DNA of 64,000 nt from Ganoderma boninense. Its lineage: Eukaryota; Basidiomycota; Agaricomycetes; Polyporales; Polyporaceae. Position 1 is the stretch's first letter. Each line of letters opens with the position of its first letter. Of this stretch, positions 1 through 11,462 are shown in pieces. Made by a program: the position numbers and the translations under genes. Below the pieces are notes generated by a model, which did no database searches, was not told the DNA's origin, and saw only the letters and a program-made list of their open reading frames with translations. The stretch covers positions 1,037,498-1,101,497 of the forward strand of contig CM035304.1 in the NCBI GenBank assembly GCA_002900995.3, in the 5' to 3' direction.

Positions 1-2175
1 AGCCAGATCGAGGAGTGGAGAAGCGTCGGAATGGAGACGCGGTGCGTGTTTGGGTGGCAGGGCAACCTGAGGCGCCGCGGACTGAGATTGCGGTTGTCGG
101 TCGGGGAGAAGCTGAGAGAAAGGAGCGTGATTGGGAAGGGTAGGGACGTACTTCGACCTAAAGACGTGCGTTTGGAACACAGTATCGTTCCTCACAAATA
201 TCAAGCTCCTGGGCTTTTGAGAGTACGCGACTGCTAGCCATGGATCCTGGGACCCGGCCGTTCGATGAACGATCTGCTACCAATGCTTCATTCAGCTCGG
301 AAAGCGGCCACTCACTTTGCGCACCGACGGTGACAGTACTTGAAAGAACGAGTTTGATATATTATCGTCAGTAATGTGTACATCAAGGAAAATGAATGGA
401 ATAAAAGACGAGGGCAGAGATAGACGCTGAAAATTGGGAACGGAGCGACGGAACATCAAGTGAACACACCATAGGGACAGAAGGGACGAAGGAAAGAAGT
501 GTCTGATATCGAGGAGCACTCACCTTATCGTAAGCCTCAGACACAGCCGTCCAGTATGCAGTCCAATGCAGCGCCCGGCCTCTCGGAGATTCAGGTGGAG
601 AATGTCGTCCTACTCAGCACGAATCAGTACCATTATCAAGCAGGATCAAGGCATACACTATCTAACAAATGGCACCTAAGCAGCACCTTGTGCACAGAAG
701 AAGGCGGAATGGGGTGGTTCCAGCGCAAGATGGGGAGGTAATGGACGAATAACTCGGGACGAGAGCGATTGGCACTGACCTTTGATCGCAACACCACGAG
801 CCACAGTCCGCGAGTCTATGAAGGGTAATGAAGTAGAACTTCCTTGTGAAAATTGTCTGTCATGTTCGCGTGCGAGGTCTCCAGTCGAGAGTGCAGTCTG
901 AGTGGAGGACACAGGAGGAGCCTGGAAGAAGCGAGGCCCAACTTGAAGTTGAGAGAGCCCGCTGACGACATGGATGAGATATGGCCGCTACAAGACCACG
1001 ACGGGGATTCAACAGCAGAGAAAACTGAGCTGCACGAGGAGAGATAATGGATTCAGACTAGAGGAGTCGCCAAGGCTCAAGGCAACCGCGAGAGCTGCGG
1101 TGGCAGGCATCGATTCTCGAAAGAGGCAACCTAGACGCCAATCGTCGCGGCCGGGCCGTCGCGGGCCTCCAGCGGCCAGACCAAATTCTTGGCAACACTC
1201 TTCCATTCTCCTTCCACTACTAGACCCGTGTCGGACGCGACTTGTGCTTCTTTGCTCCGAGAACTTATCTATAGCGGAGCATGCTTCTTAGCTGCGAGAG
1301 GCTTCCGAGGCTGTCCAGAGGCTCCCTCAGAGCCTCAGGCTGGTCGTGAGACCGGGCTGCACAAGGGAAACATCCGAGTGAATGTGCTATCAGGTGATCT
1401 TCGACGCGTGCATGTCGACTTGCATGCAGACTCTGTACATGCATGCACTTATCCTACGTCTAGACCGATAGGCAAGGGCTGTCGTATACAGCTTGCATCC
1501 CCAGAGTCCGAGTCGTACCCACAGCGGCGCAGGTTCCTCGACTTCAATGAAGCATCGCGACGTCGACTCGGCCCTTGATGCCTGGGAAAGCGTAGACGAG
1601 CGGAGCGATGGAAAGCCCTTTTTGAAGGTGGCTGCGATCGGCAAATTCTTCCTAGAGCGTATCGACCGACACCCTTGCCGGATAGTATTTCGTGACGCCG
1701 CACGAGTGCGTGCACAGCTGCTCGCGCTTCGTCCAGCTATATCTCTGTCAGGCACTCTAGTGCGCCAAATACATCCTGCGAGTTGAGTGCTTCGCTTTCA
1801 TTTCATCTTTCAGCCTTTTAATGGCTGTTGAGTTAGGGCTTAATGCTGTGATACAAGGTCGCGTTGCAGGTGCCTGAACGCTCAGAACATTCCAAGACAC
1901 TATCCGCCCCAGCGCGGGCGCTGACCTAGTCATGCCGTGCCGCAAACGCAAGATGCTCGGTACCTGGGTGCGTGATCATGAATTCTGGAGGACGAAGACA
2001 GCCTGCTGACCTATGAAACGTGCTCGAAGCAGCCCTCGATGGAGCATTAACCGCGTGCCTGTGCACATACACCGTTGCAGATACTGACAAAATGTACAGA
2101 ATATCCATAGCACCACGCCACGGCCACGACCAGTGCTTGAGCTGTGCTCCATACAATACCTATCAGCCCTCGGCG
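1..2175. repeat. Left copy of a long direct repeat (partner at 29215-31295)
   Basis: This stretch aligns base for base, with scattered substitutions and small indels, to 29215-31295 in the same orientation. Both start with AGCCAG and share a GTGGAGAAGCG segment shortly after. The copy probably continues beyond the left edge of the window. Its last part (about 1350-1980) is a decayed nagA 3' end. The first 1.3 kb has no recognisable gene; the two copies keep similar readings on both strands, but I see no convincing start codons or domains. Divergence is roughly 10-15 percent by eye, except for the final 141 bases before the gap, which are identical. Confidence 0.85.
1350..1980 (+). pseudogene. 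nagA (GlcNAc-6-phosphate deacetylase) 3' fragment, decayed
   Basis: Stretches match the 3' half of the intact deacetylase gene at 21754-24156, in order. A GGGCTGCACAAGGG stretch matches the exon 5 region encoding LQKGK. ERSDGKPFLK followed by FFLERIDRH matches exon 6 ([16 protein letters not shown]). GADLVM and LGTWVRDHEFW near 1912-1980 match the C-terminal exon 7 ([21 protein letters not shown]). The pieces lie in different frames, splice sites are lost and the 5' half is absent, so it cannot make an enzyme. The same fragment recurs at 30580-31112. It sits immediately upstream of DUF6533 gene A, the same arrangement as in the three blocks between 21.7 and 40.7 kb. Confidence 0.75.
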
Positions 2176-2275
2176 NNNNNNNNNNNNNNNNNNNNNNNNN
2201 NNNNNNNNNNNNNNNNNNNNNNNNNNNNNNNNNNNNNNNNNNNNNNNNNNNNNNNNNNNNNNNNNNNNNNNNNNN
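2176..2275. other. Assembly gap (100 N)
   Basis: Exactly 100 ambiguous bases, a conventional placeholder for a gap of unknown size. It begins where the left repeat copy ends and removes the last codons of DUF6533 gene A. Confidence 0.99.
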
Positions 2276-3934
2276 ACGATCCATCTCCACCTCCTCGCGC
2301 ACAGTGTGAAGTGGTTCCCCGAAAGATGCCACAAACCGCGGGAGCGTGCTCCTCGAGGAGCGCGCAGCGAACTGCACATCTCCGCCCGAAGGCATCGATG
2401 AAGGCGCACCAGTGTGGTCCACCTGGCGTAGATTGAGGATAAAGCGGGATGTGAGGATGGACGAGATGCTGAGTTCCTCACGGCTAAGGTCAGTATCACT
2501 GGACACGAATGCGAAGGACTAGCTGCGCACGGGTCGATGAAAATTGTTACGTAGCTCGCTTTGCTGGTTATCGAGTCGACCTGCGAGCCGTCGTTGAACG
2601 AGCTGAAACAGGCGACCTGAGAAATGTAGCACTCACAGAAATCGAGGTTAGGATGACTTGAAGGACGTTCAACAATGCCAGTATGCTGTCAGTTCCGCAT
2701 GAGCAGTCAGTTCTGAGCTCACGGCGGAGAGACTGCCAGTGGTGGGTCTTACATGAAGTACAAGCTTCCTGGAAGTAAATTATGATAAACCAGGGTTTAA
2801 AATGAAGCCGGGCCGGAAGCGACGCACCATCACGCAATAAAATGCTTCCCAAAGTCTCTCCCAGCTGATGGTCCCTCTCCAGTCTACGAACGCTGTAAGT
2901 GTTCCACCATGTAATGGCGATTACAATCGCGTCAGCTGCGATGAGCGAACTTCGCGTGATCACGGCAGCTGAGAAGGGTCGTTTCAACGGTGCGCCCTAC
3001 AGGCAAATAACTCGTTACTCACTCCTATACATGGCAAGGGTTTTTATGAGCGGATGGTAGTTTCCGTATCAGACGGGTGGATCGAGCTCACCTGAGGGTC
3101 CACTGTGAGGAGAGCCTGACGATTCCGCTACAGTTCAAAGGGCTCGGTAGATTCTCCACCGTGGTGAACCCAATGTAGAGGATCTACCAATACCAATCAT
3201 ATTAGACGAAGATTAGAGTTCATTTCGGCGTTAAGATACCCACCAGGCTGTTGATGATGGGGACAGTCGACAGAAAAGATACGACGAGGGTGGGTGCGAC
3301 CTTCCGTCCGGATACCGCATATACTCGGAACGCGGAGAACACTGTAGAGCAAGTGCACTGCACCTTCAGCCATTGAGTACCGTGCGACATGAGTGGGCCC
3401 ACGTACTGCCTATTGCGAAGCGCGAGAGCAAGATGACAAAGTTGTCGGCCCAAAACACGAAGTGGCAGCTGTATCAAATCTTTGTCAGAAGTCCAAGATG
3501 GGGAACAGGGAAAAGTCGCTAGGCTCACCTCTGTAAATGCGTGAACGACCGCCGTGGAGGATGAACAGAGATTAAAGCTTACCGGTACCGACAGCGGAAA
3601 GATAGTAGCGGTCGTGAAGATCATGCCCAGCATCAGTGGAAACCGACTGAGCGCGTACACGAGTGACGCGGCGTTGAAGATGCCGCCAGCCTTCCACACG
3701 CAGGCGATCTCCTGGTCAAGACAGAGGAGCCAGTCGTAGAACAGAATAGCTTAGAAGTGGGTGTTAGCCCGCAGACGAAGAGCGGGTCTGGGTCGGCGTA
3801 CTGAGCGACGTATTGGTGCAATAGGTGGTCGTGAACCTGCCAGAGGCGTGAAGAGGTCAGACGCAAGCGTGGTTCAGGAAGACAGATACTCACAGAGACG
3901 AAAGAACCTCTGCCATAGATGCTATTGAAGCCAT
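2276..3934 (-). CDS. DUF6533 membrane protein A, C-terminus lost in the gap
   Basis: Multi-exon gene of the basidiomycete DUF6533 family, polytopic membrane proteins of unknown role. Start ATG is at 3934 (MASIASMAEVLSSL), a 41-nt exon with a GTGAGT donor, then a 35-nt exon (LFTTTYCTNTSL). Exon 3 has the signature FYDWLLCLDQEI. FSAFRVYAVSGRK, ENLPSPLNCSG, ITWWNTY, GSLYFM, LALLNVLQVILTSIS and FIDP follow in family order. The tail begins SSILTSRFILNLRQ and runs through SFGEPLHT into the gap. I see no stop codon inside the exons. It is more diverged than the other copies; for example CLDQEIACVW replaces the usual EVRFIW. Decayed nagA sequence lies just beyond its 3' end. Confidence 0.75.
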
Positions 3935-4795
3935 AGCGTGCCAGGGAGCTTAATACGACTGAAGAGCAGAGCGGGAGAATATGAGGACCTTGATTCCCTT
4001 GCAAGCTGCGAGCGAGATGCAATTTAACCAAGCACTGTGGGAGCATCCGCGTCAAGTGAATGCCAGGCCAGCGATAGGGTGAGGATCTCGAACAGGGAAA
4101 AGCAGCACCTCCGGACAGCCTCGGCGATGCAAAGTGCTCATTTTACGAGCATTCGCTGGCAGTTGTGTCGGGAGTACGGCGGGGAGGAGAGACAGGGTTC
4201 TCGGGCGGCGGCAGATGGACGATGCATTTGCCTTTGGAAGAAGCTTGGGTTCTGTCACCGTTTCCGACGGTCGGAAACGTCATCTGCACTGTACATCCTT
4301 TTCAACGGTGAGAGATCGTCCGCAGCCACTGGCAGTCGCGAGCGAGCGTCCTTGGTCGCTGGTCGCCCCTCCTATTAAAAGGCTAGAAGCCAGGCTTGTT
4401 AACCACGCGAGGATAGGAATTGATGCAACTACTCACTGCAATTATATGCTCAAGCTGGCCTTACTCACCACGTGCACTCGCGAGAGACCGGGATCATCTT
4501 CCGGAGAGCGCAGTTAACGGAAGGCGACGGTACCTCTGCCGCGCTGTCTCCCCACCCTGGGAGAGAACATGACCGCTTCCTGAACTCGCTGCGTCGTTTC
4601 CACAAACGAATAGGTTTCATAGACTGATGATAGATTAAGGTACTCCAGGATTAAAGCCAACAAGGCGCCGCCGCCAGACAGTGCCTATCTGTAGGCATCA
4701 CGATTAACAGTCAGTCAGCGACTCGCCCGTGCAAACGCCGACTCGCGAACTTACTATACTGCACCGAGTTTCCAAGTTCCACAGCCACGATCTCA
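3935..4795. other. Intergenic, nothing recognised
   Basis: Upstream of DUF6533 A and downstream of DUF6533 B. Short readings only; no domain, RNA gene or repeat that I can support. Confidence 0.5.
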
Positions 4796-6628
4796 TCACA
4801 GGACCGCAGTCTCTCTGCGGCGCATCTTCCGCTCCACCGCCCCCAACTCTATGTCTCTGCCTCGCCACTTACCCGCCAGATGTTCGCCGTTGACGGTCGT
4901 TTCGGGGTCCGAGGACTCGGACTCTGTCTCGGACCACAGCGAGTCGGTGTGGACGGGCTGCGCGAAGGACGCGATGAACGACGGGAGGGTCTCGCTCGGC
5001 TGCGCGGCGAACTGGAGCATGCTCTGCGAGTGCGCGTGCGCGTGCTCCGGCGCTTCAGAGTGCGCTCCGGTGTGTGTCCCTGCGGTGGACCTGCTGTCGA
5101 AGCGGCGGAGGGAGAGGATGAAGTGGCAGACGAGGATCGACGCTATCCTGCGAGGGCGGCGGTGCATTCTCAGGACACGGGACGGGGACGCGGCTCGACG
5201 ACGAAAAGTGTGGGGGAGGGGACTCACGGGTCGTAGAACAGGACCAGGAGGCTGTCCGCGTTCAAGACTTTGTCCGGGACCTGGACGAGGCACTATCTGA
5301 GAACACTTGGGGAAGCTGGGATCTGCAGTGGCAGGACGAACCGTGGCGGTGTTGAAAATGATATCCAGGACGTACAGCGTGGCGAGAAACCTGTCGACAT
5401 TGCCGTAAGCGTCAGGAACCCCACTCCCATGTAGGGTCGATTGGAGCTCAAGCTCACAAGAAATAGAGGCTCCCTGGACGTCGAACGTTCAGTCAACTGA
5501 GAGCGCAATCGACGAAACCCGCTCACCGTTATAAACAAGGACAGAACTAATTGACTTTGCACCCTTGATGCCGTGCTTTCGAAGCCGGTACGACTGGTAG
5601 GTGTACCACCAGGTGATGATAATGACCAGCAGTTCCGCTGCGATCTGCGATGCCCGTGTAATCAGAGTAACTAGAAGACGTAGAGGTCAGTACACTAGGA
5701 AGCGCGTCGACGTCCTGCGTACCACTGTAAGCGTTGGCGTGGATAGATCAGTATCCTCGCAGACGAAATGCATCTTGCGAAACACACCTTATAGAGAGCG
5801 CCGGCGACAGCGTATTCGACACGCTGCAATTGAACGGGCTCGGCAGATTCTCGAAGTCGCTGTTCACGCCCTGAACCTTTTAAAACGAACAAATTTACTC
5901 GCGACGATCAAGTTCGACAGCGAGACAAGCTTACGATGCGAATCACGGTTGGTGGTAGCGCTAGAAGGACGATCGCGACGGCGAGGACCAAGCTCCTGTT
6001 CGACAGGGCGTATGCACGCAGAGCCGAGAACGCTGGAGGACCGCTCAAGTTAGACTTGGTGACTTGTGAGATGGGCTTCGTGCATACCTGCGAACGCGAT
6101 CGCGCCTACAATCCCGGTTGCGGTCTGTGTCCATCCCAATGTTCGGCAGCTGGTGAAGAGGAACCGACGTAAGCAGAAGGCAACGGTCACCACCCGATCT
6201 ATTCATCGTTACCTCTACTTGCGCATTGGTGAGCGTTCGAGGAGAATATTGTAGTAGAAATCGGGCACATACCAGGTCCGACATAGGATAAGCCGTCACT
6301 ACCGCCAGGAAGGTCTGTATGAGCAGCATGTAGCGGCTAAGAATGTACACCAGCGAGGTGCCCGTGACTCCCGAGCTCGAGTGCCATACAAAGCGGACCT
6401 CGTCGTCGAGACACAGGATCCAGTCGTAGATGAGGATCACTGAGGGGGGAAGTCAGGTCAACATTGAGAAGTGGATCGAGGGTAGGCGAGGCTGTACCGC
6501 AAGCTGCGTAGACGCAGTATATGGTACTGTAGCTATTGCCGAGAGGATCAGAACTCGTGGGGTAAGCACCAAAATGGGAAGGCTCACACAGATTCCAGCT
6601 CCTCAGCGCTCACACCGTTGCCGGACAT
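4796..6628 (-). CDS. DUF6533 membrane protein B
   Basis: Complete gene of the DUF6533 family. Exon 1 is 6628-6588 (41 nt, MSGNGVSAEELESV) and exon 2 is 6532-6498 (35 nt, YSTIYCVYAAC). Exon 3 starts at 6439 with LIYDWILCLDDEVRFVW. FSALRAYALSNRS, NLPSPFNCSVS, ELLVIIITWWYTYQSYR, FLATLYVLDIIFNTATV and SLLVLFYDP follow. The last exon reads SILVCHFILSLRRF, a His/Ala-rich insert (EAPEHAHAHSQ), then LQFAAQPSETLPSFIASFAQ, and ends at 4796. Hydrophobic exons suggest about six or seven membrane spans with a cytosolic C-terminal tail, by analogy with predictions for the family. The function is unknown. All splice phases I checked fit and there are no internal stops, so it is probably functional. Confidence 0.82.
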
Positions 6629-8542
6629 TGTTCTCAGATACGGGCGTGGATAGAAGTCGCAAAGGATGACGGGTGCGAAGGAAGGAACCCGTGGGTCTGT
6701 GACATGGCGAGGCACTTATATTTCGCAATCGTCCGAGTCCGCGCGAGGCCTCCCAAACCGGTCCAGAAAATGATCGCTGTTGACCGCCGTCAGAAAAATA
6801 GAGAGGAGCGGAGAAGCGAGGCTCCGGGAAGAAATTTGAAAGTCGAGATAATGCAGATTCGGCGTGTTAATCGTCTTCGTTAGATGGTCCACTGGCACTC
6901 CCGAGAAGGGTCCACCGACGACGTAGTCTGGTGATCGCGGCGTGTTAGCTGGACTACATAAAGGACTCGAGGTGAACATGCCTGGCGGATAGGACTGACA
7001 TGACCCTCCAAGATGTCCACCGAACGGTTGGACATTTACGTACTCGGCGGTGTCGGGTTCCAGAAGACGAGGTCAGGAGTTTCATAACCCCACCTAGGAT
7101 CGGAATAGCCCTCTAGGAACCGGCTTAGCACCGCTGGATTGCCAATATCCAAGTATTTGAAGGTGAGGCGTTGCACCGCTGCACCACCACGTTGCGCCAG
7201 CTGGCATACCAACGCTGCGAAGAAACACAGAAAGTATCGGAAGAAGGCCACCAGCACTGCCGTGCTTATCGGAGCCGGTACGGCTCGTGATCTAGTCCTT
7301 CTCCCACGCTCCGCACAAGGGCAAGGAAGACATAAGAATTTCTCACCTGTAAGACGGTTCGAGACATTCCAGATACAGTCCGGAGTTGTGCAGAAGCGAT
7401 GTCGAAGCCGAGTTCCCAATGTGACCATAATTTGAACCTGGCTCTCAACAGCGCATGCAACGATACAGTGGCAAAGTACTGCAGCAGCACTGTGATGGGA
7501 GGCCAAATTTAAAAAAGGTTCAAATAAAATATGCTGCCGGATCGACAGCTTCAGGCTGAGCCCATTTCGGAAGGCCGCGACTCCAATGGCGAGAGGAGGA
7601 CCCGTAGTAGATACTCTGCTCGAGTTAGCACGGTGACAAACCTAAGTCAGATCGGGCATTACGGGACACTCGCCTCGTCACCCAACGAATTATAACTTAC
7701 CAAACTTCGAAGCCTTGAGCAGATGGGAGTGGCCCTGGGCGATGGGCAGTGGAAGTCTAGAGGGCGAGCAAGTGCGCTGGCACAACGCCCGCGATGACGT
7801 AAGATGGCAGGTCCCTGCTTTGGCAACTTAGACGCTCAGAGCCGCAGCGCCATTGCTGGCGCAGTGGCGGCGGCCGGCTACACCGTACCTCTGTTCCAAG
7901 CTACGGCCTAACCCTCTGATCTGGTGAGACGGAGAACGCAATACTTGAATTGTTCACTCGCCCCGAAGTGAAGAAAGCGGAGTTCTGCTGGCGACTCGGA
8001 TTCTCTGAGCCATGATGTTTCAACGGCGTGGCATGCTGCCACTACAGTTCACGTAGGAAGTACTAGTCCTTTGCGACGAGATTGAGATAATTCTTAGCGA
8101 CAACGGACACTACCACATGTTGAGCAACAGTATTAAAAGGGCGCACCACCTTCACCTCGAGGACTCATCCGCCCTGCGAATGACCGTACGGGAGGGTTTG
8201 CGAGACACTGTGCCGTCCGGTTAGCTGAAGCCTGAGAGGAGTTGACCATGGGTCAGCGACTCGGCGAGCATGACGAGCGGTGTTTTCGTCTGCAAGATAC
8301 TGGCCTGCTCTGCTTACGCCGATGTCGTGAGTGCAAGATCAAAATTAATGTACAAGAATTCCGCGGTGTTGTACAAAGACCGCAAAGTCCAAGATCCAGC
8401 CAGCCAAGTGTCAAATCATACAACCCTCCCCTGCAGCGCGACGGCGTGCCCCATCAGCTCAAGCTCCTCACGACGCGCCAACATTCATCCGACACGGCGT
8501 CGGGCCGCCCTCCGTTGGAACCTTCGCGCAGGATCACTAGCG
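6629..8542. other. Intergenic, no gene supported
   Basis: There is a 156-residue minus-strand reading at 7036-7506 that includes LVCQLAQRGGAAVQRL and a hydrophobic patch (VAFFRYFLCFFAALV). It matches no family I recognise. The rest of the stretch has only short readings. Confidence 0.4.
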
Positions 8543-10003
8543 TCAGTGACATCGTACATATCCGAAAACATGGGCATGCAAGAAGGGACGTACGAGCTGG
8601 TACTGAATGCCGCAGTGGCACATGAACGTGTTTATGTTCTTCTCGCGCGACTCCGACATCTCCAGGCCGTACTCTTCGAGAAGCGCTTTAGCGGCTTCCG
8701 CTAGCGGTTGGGCCCGAATAAATCCTAGCTAGTCCCAGCATGGGTTCAAGTGATAAGACGTACCGCGGAGCCCGAACATATCGCCCAGTGTCGGCGGGAA
8801 GCGTTCGCTGACCTCGCCCTTCGTGTTGTGCAGCGGATGCACCTTCTCGTGGAGGCGATGTGAGCGCAGAGTCGAGTTCGCGCGACGGCTTTCTCTGCGT
8901 AGATAGTGAGCATGGTCAGAACATTGACGGGCCAACTGAAGTCAGGGCGACGCACGAGTCGTGCAAAGCTCTTTGGACCTCCTCGAGCCGCCTCTGCTGT
9001 TCCTTCAACTCGTCCTGAAGGTTCTGTGGGATAAAGGCAGGGCGCTGGCGTTCAACCTCTTCTCGCACGATGGCGTCGATCTCCTCGAGGATGCCGTCTT
9101 GGACTGCACGAGTCGGGCAGAGGTTGACGTGAAGTTAGCGCACTCAAAGTGCAGTCAGTCAGTGTGCGACCTACTGAGCGCCGTCAGATGCTCGATCACG
9201 TCCTGCTCAAGAACCTTCCGGAGCAATTCTGCGCGAAGAAGAGCCGAGAGCGTCAACGGTCAGCGATCGTCCAGCGCCAGATCACCTGGGGGTCGTACTT
9301 GCCTTCTATCCCTCGCACCTGCTCCTGCTGCCGTTGGTCGGCGCGGTCCATATCGTTCCGTATGCTATATCCGCCATCGATTCCTCAGAACTCACGTTGC
9401 ATGTGTACGGTGAAAACCGGTACGCACCTGCTGATAGAGTTGGCGATCTCCGCCTGCCCGCCGACCTGTATCATCTGCACGGTCTGCTCGCCCAACGAGT
9501 CCAGCGTTTTCTGTGTCTCCAGGACATCAGCAAACGCCAGGTTGGAGATCATGGACAGGACGGATGGGCGGTCGGAGTTGGCGTCGGGATCCATGGCGCG
9601 CGGAGCTGAGGAAATCCGAGGATGGACTCACGCCAAAGCTTCCGAGCGAGCCCTTCATCCTTTCTATAATCTCAGCTGCCGCAGCGACTTCCGCCGGCGC
9701 CGCAGTGAGCGCTGTGAGAACGCTTCCGCCGCCACCGACCGCAGATAACGGGGAGCCGACGCTCGAAACGGACGGCGAGAGCTTGTGGGACATGGCGGTG
9801 TTCGAGGTCAAGTTGGGGGCGCAGGAGAGTTGCCGGGGCGGGGCTGCAGCAGAGATTGGGCTAGGAGAGAAGCACGGTGGGCGAGAGATGGTACCCGCGC
9901 GATGGAGCCAGATATACGCACTCACAACTTGCGGCGTGGCGTACACGAGGGCCTCGCGTGCATGGCGTGCACGCATGGGAACCTTCGAAGACGGGCGAGG
10001 CAT
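8543..10003 (-). CDS. Unassigned coiled-coil protein, multi-exon
   Basis: Protein-like segments on the minus strand are joined by good splice sites. From the start ATG at 10003: MPRPSSKVPMRARHAREALV, then a GTGAGTGC donor. Next is a segment ending EIIERMKGSLGSFG, with donor GTGAGTCC. Then comes the strongest block, beginning DPDANSDRPSVLSMISNLAF and continuing DVLETQKTLDSLGEQTVQM. After it are MDRADQRQQEQVRGIEG, ELLRKVLEQDVIEHLTALS and an acidic coiled coil (EEIDAIVREEVERQRPAF, ELKEQQRRLEEVQRAL). Toward the C-terminus are STLRSHRLHEKVHPL and EAAKALLEEYGLEMSES. Charged heptads and clean donors argue for a real gene. I do not recognise the family; it resembles uncharacterised agaricomycete proteins. 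The stop at 8543 assumes the last exon reads through a possible donor; exact exons are approximate. Confidence 0.6.
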
Positions 10004-11462
10004 CTTGAATGGAAGTCGGATGTCGAAGATGAGGAGGATATGGCCGAATAAGGATCATAGACAGACGATGCGATCGTTTCCGGTGCGAGGACGGGCTGGG
10101 GTGCTGCGGTAGGCCACCGAAGAACGGCGCGTGCTGAGAGACAACGCTGCGAGCTAAACCTTGAGCATAGTGCTTGTTCCACAGCACCGGGCCGTGGGCA
10201 TTCAAACTGTGGGGAAGATTGACTTGCGACGCAGGGGTCGGGAGGCAGAGGTAGGTTCGAAATGTTAAACGTATATTTGGCCATTGATCAGAAATGTCGA
10301 GGACTATTCGCATTGCGCAACAAAACATTAGCCCACGGGCTACACAAGACAGGATGAGGCACGCACCTAAGAGCCCAGCGACGCTGTGCCACAATAACCG
10401 CTCCGACGAACCCCTCCGTATCAAGCCACAGGTCCATGATGGCTCTGGTCCATCGTCACGTACCAGGCTAGGGCGACTTCTCCAACTCCAGACGTGACCA
10501 GCAGCTTACTATTGTCGGCACATGGTGCTGCCACAAAACGATGATCTGCGATTACAGAGCACTTGCTGGTGCTTCGCAGTTCACTGCTGAGTGGATGCCA
10601 AACGGGACGGCGAAGAAGGGGGGGTAGGAGTCAACCGAAACATAGACACCTAGTGACCAAACAATTATTATGGTGAAGAAGGAGCGCAATAACCATTTCA
10701 AGAGTCGTCGAGAGGGTCATCGGAGAGGGTCTGAACGAAAGACGTGGCAGCCCGCGAGCGCCAGGCTTCTGTGCTGGCGCCAGTGAACCACCAGCGCTCC
10801 GAAACCTCAGGTGGACCTGGGACCTGATCCACGATGATCCACAACGCTTGTAACCCCAATCTATCCCTCCTTCGCATGGGCGAATGCTGCAAGAAGACGG
10901 AATGCATACCCAGTTCGTCGATCGTCTAGAAAAGACGCCCTTGCATCTCGCAATTGCCAGCAGTGTCTAGTATTTTGCCTGGACTCTGGAGGCGACTCGG
11001 CGAGTACTCCCTGATTGTTGTTTTTCTCATTCGGTGGTACGTATCTGCAATATAGGTACTTGAATAGTGCGATATTTTGTGCGCTGACAACTTCTTGAAA
11101 GTTCGACTGCATTTGTCATGGAGCAAGTTCGCGGCCTGTGGTCTGCACTTGTCGTGTCCGCACGAGAGCGTGAAGCTACATAATACTCACCGATTTTATC
11201 CAAAGTCAATCCAATATGGAGCACCAGCGTCTGCCAATCCGACGTACGCGCGTTTTCCTATGGCACATTTGAGGCACCTGACCTTCTCGCAGTCAGTGAA
11301 GCTATATAACGACCGGCGTCGCACTCAGTCTGGTGGGCATCTGCTGTTCCTCATCCTCTTTTCGAGGAACGTTCCATTCATGCTTGTTGTGCTGACGTTT
11401 TAAGTGGGCATTCTCTGGTTGTAATCCACTATTCTTGCCGACGTTAGACCTTCCGGACTCGC
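10004..11462. other. Intergenic, nothing recognised
   Basis: Several short readings on both strands, none with a domain or consistent splice structure. The stretch between about 11377 and 11462 may hold the decayed 5' end of the adjacent P450, but reads with stops. Confidence 0.4.
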
